From the NCBI RefSeq assembly GCF_014489635.1, contig NZ_CP060828.1, positions 3,014,001 to 3,078,000 on the forward strand: DNA of 64,000 nucleotides. The letters run 5' to 3'. Positions 25,495 through 38,704 of the stretch are shown here, piece after piece. Below the pieces are notes generated by a model. It was not told the DNA's origin, searched no databases, and was given only the letters and a program-made list of their open reading frames with translations. The translations under genes were made by a program, and so were the position numbers. Each line of letters begins with the position of its first letter. Position 1 is the stretch's first letter. The DNA comes from Streptomyces roseirectus (GTDB taxonomy: Bacteria; Actinomycetota; Actinomycetes; Streptomycetales; Streptomycetaceae).

Positions 25495-26745
25495 ATGCGC
25501 TTCGCACTCGGCAGACACCCCGTCCGCGGGCTGGCGTCCCTGGTCGCGGCGGCGCTGCTTCCCCTGGCCGCTCTCGCGACCCCGGCGTCCGCGTACTCCC
25601 CCGCCCCCATCGCCGCGCACCACCGGGCCGAACCCCCGGTGAAACTCGGCTACTTCGCCCAGTGGGGCATCTACGGCCGGGGCTACAACGTCAAGAACCT
25701 GGTCACCTCCGGCACCGCCGCGAAGATCACCCACATCAACTACGCCTTCGGCAACGTCACCGGCGGCAAGTGCGCGCTCACCGACGCCTGGGCCGACCAC
25801 GACAAGGCGTTCACCGCCGAGCAGTCCGTCAGCGGCGTCGCCGACACCTGGGACCAGCCGCTGCGCGGCAACTTCAACCAGCTCCGCCAGCTGAAGGCGA
25901 AGTACCCGCACATCAAGGTCCTCTGGTCGTTCGGCGGCTGGACCCTGTCCGGCGGCTTCGGCGAGGCCGCGAAGAACCCGGCCGCGTTCGCCCGCTCCTG
26001 CCACGACCTCGTCGAGGACCCGCGCTGGGCCGACGTCTTCGACGGCATCGACATGGACTGGGAGTACCCGAACGCCTGCGGTGACTCCTGCGACGCCTCG
26101 GGCCCGGCCGCGTTCAAGAACCTGATGTCCGCGCTGCGCGCCGAGTTCGGCCCCAAGTACCTCGTCACGGCCGCCACCACCGCCGACGCCACCCCCGGCG
26201 GCAAGATCGACGCCACCGACTACGCGGGCGCCGCCCCGTACCTCGACTGGTTCAACATCATGACGTACGACTTCTTCGGCGCCTTCACCGCCCAGGGCCC
26301 CACGGCCCCCCACTCCCCCCTGTACCCCTACCCCGGCATCCCCCAGCAGGGCTTCACCACGGCCGACGCCATCGCCAAGTACCGCGCGAAGGGCGTCCCC
26401 GCGAACAAACTCCTTGTCGGCGTCGGCTTCTACGGCCGGGGCTGGACCGGCGTCACCCAGCCCACCCCCGGCGGCACGGCAACCGGCCCCGCCCCCGGCA
26501 CCTACGACGCCGGCGTCGAGGACTACAAGGTCCTCAAAACAACCTGCCCGCCCACCGGCCTCGTCGGCGGCACCGCCTACGCCCACTGCGGCACCACCTG
26601 GTGGTCCTACGACACCCCCCAGACCATCGCCGGAAAAATGGCCTGGGCCAAGCTCCAGGGCCTGAGGGGCGCCTTCTTCTGGGAGTTCAGCGGCGACACC
26701 GCAGGCGGCGAACTGGTCACCGCGATCAGCAACGGCCTCGCGTAA
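25495..26745 (+). CDS. Secreted GH18 chitinase
   Basis: 416 aa from ATG 25495 (GAGGAGG upstream); the frame from 25423 runs through the promoter repeats and is rejected. Signal peptide residues 1-33 (SLVAAALLPLAALATPASA, cut after ASA). GH18 barrel with VLWSFGGWTLSGGF and the catalytic DGIDMDWEYP (DxxDxDxE, final Glu as acid). There is no chitin-binding or fibronectin module, so a single-domain enzyme. Six or more Cys in the mature part suggest disulfides. Hydrolyses chitin outside the cell; regulation by the upstream DasR-like repeats is likely. Confidence 0.93.
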   Translation: MRFALGRHPVRGLASLVAAALLPLAALATPASAYSPAPIAAHHRAEPPVKLGYFAQWGIYGRGYNVKNLVTSGTAAKITHINYAFGNVTGGKCALTDAWADHDKAFTAEQSVSGVADTWDQPLRGNFNQLRQLKAKYPHIKVLWSFGGWTLSGGFGEAAKNPAAFARSCHDLVEDPRWADVFDGIDMDWEYPNACGDSCDASGPAAFKNLMSALRAEFGPKYLVTAATTADATPGGKIDATDYAGAAPYLDWFNIMTYDFFGAFTAQGPTAPHSPLYPYPGIPQQGFTTADAIAKYRAKGVPANKLLVGVGFYGRGWTGVTQPTPGGTATGPAPGTYDAGVEDYKVLKTTCPPTGLVGGTAYAHCGTTWWSYDTPQTIAGKMAWAKLQGLRGAFFWEFSGDTAGGELVTAISNGLA

Positions 26746-26759
26746 CCCCCGCCCCGACG

Positions 26760-26798
26760 CGGGCCGTTCGGCCCATCCCCCATGGACCGAACGGCCCG
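26760..26798 (+). terminator. Hairpin terminator after the chitinase gene
   Basis: Perfect 12-bp stem CGGGCCGTTCGG / CCGAACGGCCCG with a 15-nt loop, 15 bp past the stop. There is no U-tract, which is usual for Streptomyces terminators. Confidence 0.65.
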
Positions 26799-26869
26799 TG
26801 AGAAGTGCCCGCCACCGGGCAGAAAGTGATTCTCCGCAACGAAGCGGAACGCACCACTCAGGGGGAACC

Positions 26870-27082
26870 ATGAAGCGCCGCACCGGCACCAAGCGCACCG
26901 GTCTCAAGCCCTCGGCAACGCAGCTCGCCGCCTTCGGCGCGACCACTTCGGCGGCCCTGCTCGCGGTCCTCGGCCCGGTCACCGTGACGGTGGACCTCTC
27001 CGCCCACGCGCCGGCGCAGCGGCACCCGGCCGCGCAGGAGCAGCAGACGCCGGTGAACCCGATCTGCCCGCTGACGATATGA
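26870..27082 (+). CDS. Small secreted or membrane peptide, unknown
   Basis: 70 aa; ATG after GGGGGAACC. The basic N-terminus (MKRRTGTKRTGLK) is followed by a hydrophobic stretch (ATTSAALLAVLGPVTVTVDL) and a short polar tail with one Cys ending PICPLTI. This could be an uncleaved signal anchor. No family recognised. It has its own gap of about 120 bp after the chitinase. Confidence 0.55.
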   Translation: MKRRTGTKRTGLKPSATQLAAFGATTSAALLAVLGPVTVTVDLSAHAPAQRHPAAQEQQTPVNPICPLTI

Positions 27083-27103
27083 CCGCGCGAACCGCCTGAA
27101 GCC

Positions 27104-27550
27104 TCAGGCCACGTTGACGCGCTGACCTGGAGGCGCCGCCTCCAGCCACGCCAGGAACCCGGTCAGCGCGTCCTCGCTCATCGCCAGTTCCAGCCGTGTC
27201 CCGCGATGTGTGCAGGCGAGGACGACCGCGTCCGACAGGAGTGCCAGTTCCTCCTCGCCCTCGGGGAGGCGGCGGCCGGAGACCTCGATGGAGGAGCGCT
27301 CCAGGACGCGGCGGGGACGGTAGGCGTAGGAGAAGACGCGGTACCACTCGACGGTGTCACCGCTGTAGCGGGCGACGCCGTAGGACCAGCCCTTGCCGCT
27401 GGGGTCGGGTTTCTCGGGAACGTCCCAGCGCAGGGAGCAGTCGAACGTGCCCCCCGAACGCTGGATCAGTCTGCGGCGCAGGCCGAAGACGAACAGGCCC
27501 AGCACCACGAGGGCCACGACGATTCCGCACACAGTCAGAGCGAGGACCAT
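27104..27550 (-). CDS. DUF2550 membrane protein
   Basis: 148 aa from ATG 27550, which sits 9 nt after GAGGAGG; a GTG at 27556 is possible. One N-terminal helix (VLALTVCGIVVALVVLGLFV), then a basic stretch FGLRRRLIQRSGGTFDCSLR and a PH-like beta domain. Genes of this family lie immediately downstream of the atp operon across Streptomyces and relatives. Function unknown; not part of the F1Fo complex. Confidence 0.88.
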   Translation of the reverse strand: MVLALTVCGIVVALVVLGLFVFGLRRRLIQRSGGTFDCSLRWDVPEKPDPSGKGWSYGVARYSGDTVEWYRVFSYAYRPRRVLERSSIEVSGRRLPEGEEELALLSDAVVLACTHRGTRLELAMSEDALTGFLAWLEAAPPGQRVNVA

Positions 27551-27610
27551 CGACACCGACCTCCTCGTCTCCTACGTACCGAAATGGGGTTCGGCAATTG
27601 GTAACGGAAC

Positions 27611-27675
27611 GGAAAAAACATCCAGATCTGCCACAGCCGCGACCGGCACCGGATCGCTCCGGGCCGGCCGCGGCT
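27611..27675 (-). terminator. Terminator of the atp operon
   Basis: On the minus strand a 13-bp stem (arms 27663-27675 and 27635-27647, one mismatch) is followed by a TTTTTT run at 27613-27618. It lies 30 bp after the atpC stop. Confidence 0.65.
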
Positions 27676-27704
27676 GAGTGATAGGCATCACATGGGCGCT
27701 GCGA

Positions 27705-28079
27705 TCAATGCGCGGCCGCCGCCCGCAGTCGGACGTCGGCACGCCGCTCGGCGGCGGCGTCACCCTCGGCCTTCGCCTTCTCCAGCTCGCGCTCGACGCG
27801 CTGGACGTCGATCTCGTCCGACAGCTCGGCGATCTCGGCCAGCAGCGACAGCTTGTTGTCGGCGAACGAGATGAATCCGCCGTGCACCGCGGCGACGACG
27901 GTCCCGCCGTCACTCGTACGGATGGTCACCGGGCCCGACTCCAGCACACCGAGCAGCGGCTGGTGACCGGGCATGACGCCGATGTCGCCGGACGTGGTGC
28001 GCGCGACGACGAGAGTCGCGTCGCCCGACCAGACCTCTCGGTCGGCCGCGACCAGCGCGACGTGCAGCTCAGCAGCCAA
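27705..28079 (-). CDS. atpC: ATP synthase F1 epsilon subunit
   Basis: 124 aa with a TTG start at 28079 preceded by GAGGAGCCAACC. N-terminal beta-sandwich (AAELHVALVAADREVWSGDA, GDIGVMPGHQPLLGVLESGP) and two C-terminal helices (residues 88-124). Part of the central stalk, with possible inhibitory control of hydrolysis. Last gene of the atp operon, 109 bp after atpD; the gap contains a hairpin. Confidence 0.95.
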   Translation of the reverse strand: MAAELHVALVAADREVWSGDATLVVARTTSGDIGVMPGHQPLLGVLESGPVTIRTSDGGTVVAAVHGGFISFADNKLSLLAEIAELSDEIDVQRVERELEKAKAEGDAAAERRADVRLRAAAAH

Positions 28080-28099
28080 GGTTGGCTCCTCGGGTCACC

Positions 28100-28119
28100 A
28101 CCCGGCGGTCCTGCCGGGT
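28100..28119 (-). promoter_or_regulatory. Hairpin in the atpD-atpC gap
   Basis: ACCCGGC / GCCGGGT with a 6-nt loop, between atpD and atpC. There is no U-tract. It could attenuate read-through or protect the upstream mRNA; epsilon is needed at one third of the beta level, so damping would make sense. Confidence 0.4.
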
Positions 28120-28188
28120 GTTGGTTACAAGTCTAGTGGGCGTACGAAGAGGGGCGGGACACACCCGCCCCTCCTCAGAGCGTCAGGC

Positions 28189-30542
<2,354 letters not shown>

Positions 30543-30563
30543 GAGTCAGGTCCCTTCCTTACG

Positions 30564-32147
30564 TCACTTGGCGGCGGAGTCTTCGCCGAGCAGCTTGCCG
30601 TCCGAGGTCTCGAACTGCTTCTTGAACTCCGCGACCGCGTCGGACATCGCCTGGATGGTGTCGTCCGACATCTTGCCGCCCTCCTTGATGGAGGTCATGA
30701 GGCCCTGCTCCTTGCGGTGCAGGTACTCCAGGAGCTCCTTCTCGAAGCGGCGGATGTCGGCGACCGGCACCTCGTCCATACGGCCGGTGGTACCGGTCCA
30801 GATGGAGACGACCTGGTCCTCGGTGGCCATCGGCTGGTACTGGGCCTGCTTCAGCAGCTCGACGAGGCGCGAACCACGCTCCAGCTGCGACTTCGACGCG
30901 GCGTCCAGGTCGGAACCGAAGGCGGCGAACGCCTCCAGCTCACGGAACTGGGCGAGGTCGACGCGGAGTCGGCCGGAGACCTGGCGGATCGCCTTGTGCT
31001 GCGCGGAACCACCGACTCGGGAGACGGAGATACCGACGTTCAGCGCGGGGCGCTGACCGGCGTTGAACAGGTCCGACTCCAGGAAGCACTGGCCGTCGGT
31101 GATGGAGATGACGTTGGTCGGGATGAACGCCGAGACGTCGTTGGCCTTGGTCTCGACGATCGGCAGACCGGTCATCGAGCCGGCGCCCAGCTCGTCGGAG
31201 AGCTTGGCGCAGCGCTCCAGGAGCCGGGAGTGCAGGTAGAAGACGTCGCCCGGGTACGCCTCGCGGCCCGGCGGGCGGCGCAGCAGGAGGGAGACGGCAC
31301 GGTAGGCGTCGGCCTGCTTCGACAGGTCGTCGAAGACGATGAGGACGTGCTTGCCCTCGTACATCCACTGCTGGCCGATGGCGGAACCGGTGTACGGCGC
31401 GAGGTACTTGAAGCCGGCCGGGTCGGACGCGGGGGCGGCGACGATGGTCGTGTACTCCAGCGCGCCGGCCTCTTCGAGGGCGCCACGCACGGAGGCGATG
31501 GTCGAGCCCTTCTGGCCGATGGCGACGTACACGCAGCGGACCTGCTTGTTCGGGTCGCCGGTGCGCCAGTTGTCGCGCTGGTTGATGATCGTGTCGACGG
31601 CCAGGGCGGTCTTGCCGGTCTGGCGGTCGCCGATGATCAGCTGGCGCTGGCCGCGGCCGATCGGGGTCATGGTGTCGACGGCCTTGTAGCCGGTCTCCAT
31701 CGGCTCGTGGACCGACTTACGGGCCATGACGCCGGGAGCCTGGAGCTCCAGGGCGCGGCGGCCGGACGTCTCGATCTCGCCGAGGCCGTCGATCGGGTTG
31801 CCGAGGGGGTCGACGACGCGGCCGAGGTAGCCCTCGCCGACCGCGACGGAAAGGACCTCACCGGTGCGCTGCACCGGCTGACCCTCCTCGATGCCGCTGA
31901 ACTCACCGAGGACGATGGCGCCGATCTCGCGCTCTTCCAGGTTCAGCGCGAGGCCGAGAGTGCCGTCCTCGAACTTCAGCAGTTCGTTGGCCATGGCCGA
32001 GGGAAGACCCTCGACCTTCGCGATGCCGTCGCCGGCAAGGGTGACCGTACCGACCTCCTCGCGCGAGGCCGCGTCCGGCTGGTACGACTGGACGAAGTTC
32101 TCCAGCGCGTCCCGGATCTCCTCCGGCCGGATCGTGAGCTCCGCCAT
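30564..32147 (-). CDS. atpA: ATP synthase F1 alpha subunit
   Basis: 527 aa from ATG 32147 ([20 protein letters not shown]); the longer frame to 32243 is rejected. Walker [14 protein letters not shown] near residue 170; the arginine finger region reads [16 protein letters not shown]. It carries the usual actinobacterial C-terminal extension (about 20 residues, [14 protein letters not shown]). 135 bp separate it from atpH, a longer gap than elsewhere in the operon. Confidence 0.98.
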   Translation of the reverse strand: MAELTIRPEEIRDALENFVQSYQPDAASREEVGTVTLAGDGIAKVEGLPSAMANELLKFEDGTLGLALNLEEREIGAIVLGEFSGIEEGQPVQRTGEVLSVAVGEGYLGRVVDPLGNPIDGLGEIETSGRRALELQAPGVMARKSVHEPMETGYKAVDTMTPIGRGQRQLIIGDRQTGKTALAVDTIINQRDNWRTGDPNKQVRCVYVAIGQKGSTIASVRGALEEAGALEYTTIVAAPASDPAGFKYLAPYTGSAIGQQWMYEGKHVLIVFDDLSKQADAYRAVSLLLRRPPGREAYPGDVFYLHSRLLERCAKLSDELGAGSMTGLPIVETKANDVSAFIPTNVISITDGQCFLESDLFNAGQRPALNVGISVSRVGGSAQHKAIRQVSGRLRVDLAQFRELEAFAAFGSDLDAASKSQLERGSRLVELLKQAQYQPMATEDQVVSIWTGTTGRMDEVPVADIRRFEKELLEYLHRKEQGLMTSIKEGGKMSDDTIQAMSDAVAEFKKQFETSDGKLLGEDSAAK

Positions 32148-32282
32148 CTGGGTTCCCTGCTCTCCTTGTTGGGCCCGAAGTTTCACTTTGGGGGGATGTC
32201 TAGCACTCCGGACTCCCCCCTGAACGAGGTGAATCCTCTGCACGGCCCAACTCGGGCCGTATCTCTACGTCTTGTGTACTGC

Positions 32283-33098
32283 TTAGCTCGCCAGGCGGCG
32301 GGCGGCGTCCTCGATGCGGTCCGCGATGGAGCCGTTGATGACCTCGTCGCCGACCTGCACCCGGATCCCGCCCAGGACCTCGGGGTCCACGTCGAGGTTG
32401 AGGTGCATGGTGTGGCCGTAGAGCTTGCCGAGGGCGGCGCCGAGGCGCTGCTTCTGGACGTCGCTCAGCGGCACCGCCGAGGTGACCGTGGCCACCACCC
32501 GGTCGCGGCGGTCGGCGGCGAGCTTGGACAGGGCCTCAAGGCCCGATTCCAGGCTACGTCCACGCGGCGCGGTCACCAGGCGGGTCACCAGCCGTTCGGT
32601 GGCCGCGTCCGCACGGCCCGCGAGCAGGCTGCGCAGCAGCTCGCCCTTGGCCGAGGCGGTGGCCTTCCGATCGGTCAGCGCGGCGCGCAGCTCGGTGGAG
32701 GAGGAGACGATCCGTCCGAAGCGGAACAGCTCGTCCTCGACGCTGTCGAGCGTGCCGGCCTTCTGGGCGCTGGTGAGGTCGGCGATGTCCGCCAGCTCCT
32801 CCAGCGCGTCCACCAGGTCACGGGACCGGGACCAGCGGGCGCGGACGAGTCCGGCCACCAGGTCGGCGGCGGGGCCGCTGATCCGGTCACCGAGGACGCG
32901 CGCGGCGAGCTGGGCCTTGGCCTCGCCGGACTGCGCCGGGTCGGTCAGGACCCGACGCAGGCTGACCTCGCGGTCGAGCAGTGCGGTCACGGACGCCAGC
33001 TCACCGGCGAGCGCACCGGCGTCGACCGACGTGGCGTCGGTCAGCGCGTCCAGGCGCTCCCGTGCGGCGGCCAGGGCCTCGCGGCTGGCTCCGTTCAT
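32283..33098 (-). CDS. atpH: ATP synthase delta subunit
   Basis: 271 aa, longer than the E. coli delta (about 177), as is normal for actinobacteria. The C-terminal half holds the family pattern (VTSAVPLSDVQKQRLGAALG, VDPEVLGGIRVQVGDEVING). Connects F1 to the peripheral stalk. Its ATG overlaps the atpF stop (ATGA). Confidence 0.95.
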   Translation of the reverse strand: MNGASREALAAARERLDALTDATSVDAGALAGELASVTALLDREVSLRRVLTDPAQSGEAKAQLAARVLGDRISGPAADLVAGLVRARWSRSRDLVDALEELADIADLTSAQKAGTLDSVEDELFRFGRIVSSSTELRAALTDRKATASAKGELLRSLLAGRADAATERLVTRLVTAPRGRSLESGLEALSKLAADRRDRVVATVTSAVPLSDVQKQRLGAALGKLYGHTMHLNLDVDPEVLGGIRVQVGDEVINGSIADRIEDAARRLAS

Positions 33099-33640
33099 CG
33101 CGTGGCCTCGGCCTTCTCCTCAAGGTCGTCGAGGAAGCGGTCGATGACGCGGCTCTGCCGGGCGTGGTCCTCGAGGGACTCGCCGACGAGCTTGCCGGCC
33201 AGGTCGGTGGCGAGCTTGCCGACGTCCTGGCGCAGCGCGGAGGAGGCGGCCTTGCGGTCGGCCTCGATCTGCGCGTGACCGGCGGCGACGATCTCCTCGC
33301 GCTGCCGCTGGCCTTCCGCACGCATCTCGGCGATCAGCGTGGCGCCCTGCTCCTGCGCCTCCTGGCGCAGACGGGCGGCCTCGTGCCGGGCCTCGGCGAG
33401 CTGGGCCTTGTACTGCTCCAGGACGCTCTGGGCCTCCTGCTGCATGGCCTGCGCGTCTTCGATACCGCCCTCGATGGCCTCGCGACGCTCTTCCAGAACC
33501 TTGTTGATGTTCGGGAGGAGCTTCTTGGCGAGGAAGCCGAAGACGATGACGAAGGCGATGAGGCCGATGACGAGCTCGGGGATCGGCGGGATGAGGGGGT
33601 TTTCCGCCTCCTCAGCCGCCAACTGAACCAGGGGGCTCAT
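33095..33640 (-). CDS. atpF: ATP synthase Fo b subunit
   Basis: 181 aa. One N-terminal membrane helix (IPELVIGLIAFVIVFGFLAK) and a long coiled-coil stalk (LEERREAIEGGIEDAQAMQQ onward). The short extracytoplasmic N-terminus SPLVQLAAEEAENPL is typical of Streptomyces. Forms the peripheral stalk with delta. Confidence 0.97.
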   Translation of the reverse strand: MSPLVQLAAEEAENPLIPPIPELVIGLIAFVIVFGFLAKKLLPNINKVLEERREAIEGGIEDAQAMQQEAQSVLEQYKAQLAEARHEAARLRQEAQEQGATLIAEMRAEGQRQREEIVAAGHAQIEADRKAASSALRQDVGKLATDLAGKLVGESLEDHARQSRVIDRFLDDLEEKAEATR

Positions 33641-33681
33641 ATCAGTGCCTTTCGTCGAAAGGGGCGGTCCGACGGATCAGG

Positions 33682-34834
<1,153 letters not shown>

Positions 34835-35059
34835 CGCGGGCTCCTTCGTCGTGGCGCATAGGTACGGCAACCTCGTTGTGTCGGCGCGGCACGGGGCCGC
34901 CGTTCGGCACGGGACTGGTGTTACGGATGTGGGGGCGGCTCAGGGGCATCTCGCCTCGCGATGGGACAGGCGTCAGCTCGAATGCCCGCGCCCGCGATGC
35001 CGCAGTTGGCACCGGACGATAGCAGGATCTGTCGTGCGTCCTTATCCCGCCCCTACCTC

Positions 35060-35473
35060 TCACGACGAGTGCCCCGATTTTTCGGGCTCGACGTAGAGGA
35101 TCTTGGCCTTCATGTGGGCACGCGTCTGAGCCGCGATCCACGCGAGCGTGGCGACGACGAGCGTGATGGCGAAGGCCCGGGGGTTGAACAGGGTGGTGTT
35201 CTTGAACACGGCCATGAAGATGAAGAGCAGCAGGATCTGCGCCGCGTAGAGCATCAGTCCCATGGACTGGAAGAGATGCGGAAGCGTTTTGGCCGTGCGC
35301 TGGAGCACGTAGAGCCCGATCCCCATGAACAGGGTGACGACGACCGTCGCGACGACCGCACCGATGGCACCCTTGCCGCCCGCGACCACACCGCTCACGA
35401 CGGCGGCGATCGCGCCGGCGGCGAGTGTGGGTACGGCGGCCTGGGCCAAGATCCGGACGTCGTTGGACGGCAT
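35060..35473 (-). CDS. atpI: AtpI-like membrane protein, first gene of the atp operon
   Basis: 137 aa from ATG 35473 (GGAG upstream). Four helices (AAVPTLAAGAIAAVVSGVVA, GAIGAVVATVVVTLFMGIGL, MGLMLYAAQILLLFIFMAVF, FAITLVVATLAWIAAQ). Short hydrophobic genes at this place are called atpI and may help assemble the c ring or supply Mg2+; sequence similarity is low, so the name rests mostly on position, 225 bp before atpB. Confidence 0.75.
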   Translation of the reverse strand: MPSNDVRILAQAAVPTLAAGAIAAVVSGVVAGGKGAIGAVVATVVVTLFMGIGLYVLQRTAKTLPHLFQSMGLMLYAAQILLLFIFMAVFKNTTLFNPRAFAITLVVATLAWIAAQTRAHMKAKILYVEPEKSGHSS

Positions 35474-35805
35474 GGCGGCAACTCCGCGTTTCAAGGGGGC
35501 AGGGGTGTCGTCATGGACGAGCGTAGTCCCGGTTCGAGGGGGGTGAGACCTCAGACCTTCGGACCGTCGTAGCGCGGTCCTTCGGCTCTGTCCGGGGTTC
35601 TCGTGAACCGTATCACAAACTATTTGATGAGGTCTTTACCTCGAAGGTGTGCCAGCTGTCACACATGAGAGTGAACGTGCGCGTCTGAGCGAAAACCGAG
35701 GGGGCTTGTCTGGTATTGCACCCTTCGCCCCCTCTAGCTTCCCCAATGAGTTGGCAATGCTCTAGTCAGATTCTTACCTTGAAGCTCCGGCGCCCCGGAA
35801 CGTTC
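35474..35805. other. Upstream region of the atp operon and end of the transferase gene
   Basis: 332 bp. It should hold the atp promoter on the minus strand. The stretch near 35605-35640 (TATCACAAACTATTTGATGA) is the AT-richest part of the neighbourhood and the best place for a promoter, but no confident -10/-35 can be named. A hairpin at 35698-35734 may end the upstream gene. Confidence 0.5.
35698..35734 (-). terminator. Possible terminator after the WecA-type gene
   Basis: GAGGGGGC / GCCCCCTC, an 8-bp perfect stem with a 21-nt loop, 72 bp beyond the stop. There is no U-tract. Confidence 0.35.
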
Positions 35806-37104
35806 TCACCTTCGGGGGAACCGCGTACGACCCCCCACAGCGGTCGCCCCGTTGACGCCCGCCCCCGCCCCCACGGGCGTGCGCTCCTCGGTCTCCTGGG
35901 GTGCCGCCACCGGCGAGGCCGGCGCCGTCAGGGCCTTGCGGCGGCGGTAGCGCGGCGGGAGGAACGACTGGGCCCACCTCGGGGCGCGCGGGGTGAAGCG
36001 GGGCAGCAACAGCAGGACCAGGCCGACCGCGCTGAGCGCCGCGACGCCGAGGACGATCCACATCGACGCCGAGTTGACCGAGTACGCCAGCGCCCCGAAC
36101 CCGATCAGCGCCGACCAGAAGTACATGATCAGCACCGCCCGGCTGTGCGAGTGGCCGACCTCCAGGAGCCGGTGGTGCAGATGACCCCGGTCCGCCGCGA
36201 ACGGCGACTGCCCGCGCCAGGTGCGCCGCACGATCGCCAGGATCAGGTCCGCCGCCGGGATCGCGATGATGGTCAGCGGCATCAGCAGCGGGATGTAGAC
36301 GGGCACCATCTGGTGGACGGCGTCGCGCTCGGAGCCGACGTACAGCTTCATCGCGTCCGGGTCGACCTGCCCCGTGATCGAGATCGCCCCGGCCGCCAGG
36401 ATCAGCCCGATCAGCATCGACCCCGAGTCGCCCATGAAGATCCGCGCCGGGTGCATGTTGTGCGGCAGGAACCCGAGGCACATCCCCATCAGGATCGCCG
36501 AGAACAGCGTCGCCGGGGCGGCGGCCTCGATGCCGTACGAGTACCAGATCCGGTAGGCGTACATGAAGAACGCGGCGGCGGCGATGCACACCATGCCGGC
36601 CGCGAGCCCGTCCAGCCCGTCCACGAAGTTGACGGCGTTGATGGTGATGACGACCAGCGCGACCGTCAGCAGGGTCCCCTGCCACTGCGTCAACGCGACG
36701 GTTCCCACGAACGGGATCGGCAGCCACAGGATCGTCAGCCCCTGAACGACCATGACGCCCGCGGCGATCATCTGCGCGCCCAGCTTGATCAGCGCGTCGA
36801 TCTCGAACTTGTCGTCGAGCACCCCGATCAGCCAGATCAGCGCGGCCCCCGACAGCAGCGCCCGGGGCTCGTTCGACTTCTCGAAGACCTCGTTGAGGTT
36901 GGTCAGGTGGTCCGCGACCAGCAGCCCCGCGCACAGCCCGAAGAACATCGCGATCCCACCGAGCCGCGGAGTCGGTTCCCGGTGCACGTCACGCGCCCGG
37001 ATCTCCGGCATCGCCCCGGCCACGATCGCGAACTTCCGCACCGGCCCGGTCAGCAGATACGTCACCGCGGCCGTGATGCAGAGCGTCAGCAGGTATTCAC
37101 GCAC
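35806..37104 (-). CDS. WecA/TagO/MraY-family glycosyl-1-phosphate transferase
   Basis: 432 aa from a GTG at 37104 (GGGGAAG just upstream); homologues start REYLLTLCITAAV. About eleven helices. Catalytic loops: GVLDDKFEID (DDxxD-like), NAVNFVDGLDGLAAGMVCI, and the ADRGHLHHRLLEVGHS His motif of the WecA group rather than MraY. It should transfer GlcNAc-1-P (or a related sugar phosphate) from UDP-sugar to undecaprenyl phosphate, starting a wall polymer. The last 70 residues are a cytoplasmic basic/Pro tail. Confidence 0.92.
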   Translation of the reverse strand: MREYLLTLCITAAVTYLLTGPVRKFAIVAGAMPEIRARDVHREPTPRLGGIAMFFGLCAGLLVADHLTNLNEVFEKSNEPRALLSGAALIWLIGVLDDKFEIDALIKLGAQMIAAGVMVVQGLTILWLPIPFVGTVALTQWQGTLLTVALVVITINAVNFVDGLDGLAAGMVCIAAAAFFMYAYRIWYSYGIEAAAPATLFSAILMGMCLGFLPHNMHPARIFMGDSGSMLIGLILAAGAISITGQVDPDAMKLYVGSERDAVHQMVPVYIPLLMPLTIIAIPAADLILAIVRRTWRGQSPFAADRGHLHHRLLEVGHSHSRAVLIMYFWSALIGFGALAYSVNSASMWIVLGVAALSAVGLVLLLLPRFTPRAPRWAQSFLPPRYRRRKALTAPASPVAAPQETEERTPVGAGAGVNGATAVGGRTRFPRR

Positions 37105-37243
37105 GGGCTTCCCCACAGGTCTCGCTGGCCATCTCAGCCCCACACCCTAGCGACGGGCGCATACGTGTGGAGACATCCGGGTAGCCACGATGGTTGCACG
37201 TCCGGCTGTGCGTCTTCCTGTACGGATGCCCCGCACGGCCCGT

Positions 37244-38488
37244 TCAGTCGGGATACGGCGGACAATCCCGGACCAGCTCCTCGACTTCCTCACGACCTCT
37301 CCTCGCCGTCACCTCACCCCTCATCACCCCCGCGAGCAGCACGGCGACCCGTGCCATCGCGGCCTCGTCCATCCCCTGCGTGGTCACCGCGGCCGTCCCG
37401 AGCCGCAGCCCGCGCCCGCCGGTGCCGGGCAGCACACAGCAGTCGAGAACCACTCCAACAGCCGCCAGCCGGCCCCGCGCGACCCTCGCGTCGACCCCCG
37501 CCGGCGCCGTGTCGACGACGATCAGATGCGTGTCCGTCCCCCCGGTCACCACCCGCAGCCCCTCCGCCGCGAGCCCCGCCGCCAGCACCCGCGCGTTGGC
37601 GACCACCTGGTGCGCGTACACCGCGAACCCGGGCGTCGCCGCCTCCCCGAAGGCGACCGCCTTGGCCGCCACGGTGTGCATCTGCGCCCCGCCCTGCGTG
37701 AACGGGAAAACAGCCCGGTCGACCCGTTCCGCCAGCTCCTCCCCGCACAGCACCATCCCGCCCCGCGGCCCCCGCAGCACCTTGTGCGTCGTCGCGCACA
37801 CCACGTCCGCGTACGGCACCGGACTAGGCGCCGCACCCCCCGCCACGAGCCCGATCGGATGCGAGGCATCAGCGATCAAGTACGCCCCCACCTCATCGGC
37901 GACCTCCCGAAAGAACCCGTAGTCGAGATGACGCGGATAAGCGATCGACCCACACACGATCGCCTTGGGCCGCCGCGCCCGCGCCAACTCCCGCACAGCG
38001 TCGTAATCGACCAACCCACTCTCCGCGTCCACCCCGTACGACACGAACTCGAACCACCGCCCCGAGAAATTCGCCGGCGACCCATGCGTCAGATGCCCCC
38101 CGTCCGGCAACCCCAACGCCAACACCGTGTCCCCCGGCCTCAACAACGCCGCATACGCCGCCAACACCGCCGACGACCCCGAATGCGGCTGCACATTCGC
38201 ATGCCCCGCCCCGAACAACCCCTTGGCCCGCTCCACAGCAACCCGCTCAGCGACATCAACAATCTCGCACCCCCCGTGATGCCGAGCCCCCGGATACCCC
38301 TCCGCGTACTTGTTGGCCAGCACCGACCCCAGCGCCGCCAACACCGCGGGCGAACAAAAATTCTCAGCCGCCACCAACTGAAGCCCGGAAGCCTGCCGCC
38401 GCCCCTCCCCGGCCAGCACCTCGGCCATCTCAGGGTCCTGTCGCAACAGAACCTCAGCCACCGGCAAGGACAAGGAGGAGACGCGCAT
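37244..38488 (-). CDS. glyA: Serine hydroxymethyltransferase paralogue
   Basis: 414 aa. PLP-lysine loop VVCATTHKVLRGPRGGMVLC; substrate and PLP contacts SGLQLVAAENFCSPAVLAAL, NKYAEGYPGARHHGGCE, NVQPHSGSS. It is a fold-type I SHMT, but with changes from the common YPG(K/H)RYYGG and TTTHKTL wording and a slightly shorter length, so a second copy with altered role is possible; Streptomyces usually carry another glyA. It makes glycine and methylene-THF from serine. 756 bp from the transferase gene if the GTG start is right; not coupled. Confidence 0.85.
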   Translation of the reverse strand: MRVSSLSLPVAEVLLRQDPEMAEVLAGEGRRQASGLQLVAAENFCSPAVLAALGSVLANKYAEGYPGARHHGGCEIVDVAERVAVERAKGLFGAGHANVQPHSGSSAVLAAYAALLRPGDTVLALGLPDGGHLTHGSPANFSGRWFEFVSYGVDAESGLVDYDAVRELARARRPKAIVCGSIAYPRHLDYGFFREVADEVGAYLIADASHPIGLVAGGAAPSPVPYADVVCATTHKVLRGPRGGMVLCGEELAERVDRAVFPFTQGGAQMHTVAAKAVAFGEAATPGFAVYAHQVVANARVLAAGLAAEGLRVVTGGTDTHLIVVDTAPAGVDARVARGRLAAVGVVLDCCVLPGTGGRGLRLGTAAVTTQGMDEAAMARVAVLLAGVMRGEVTARRGREEVEELVRDCPPYPD

Positions 38489-38704
38489 AACAGGCTCCGG
38501 GCACTCGAAGCGGGCGTATCCCCAATGTAGGCCGCACAGCGGAAACCCACACGGCGGGAAAGCCGCGAACGGCGGGGAGCGGGGGCCGGGGGGTGCGGCG
38601 CAGCCCGTCGCTTACCCACACCGAAGGCACCGCGTCGGTCAAAAACCCTGGGGAGACAGGCCCGCGACGGGCTCGCCGCACCCCCCGGCCCCCCGACCCA
38701 CCCC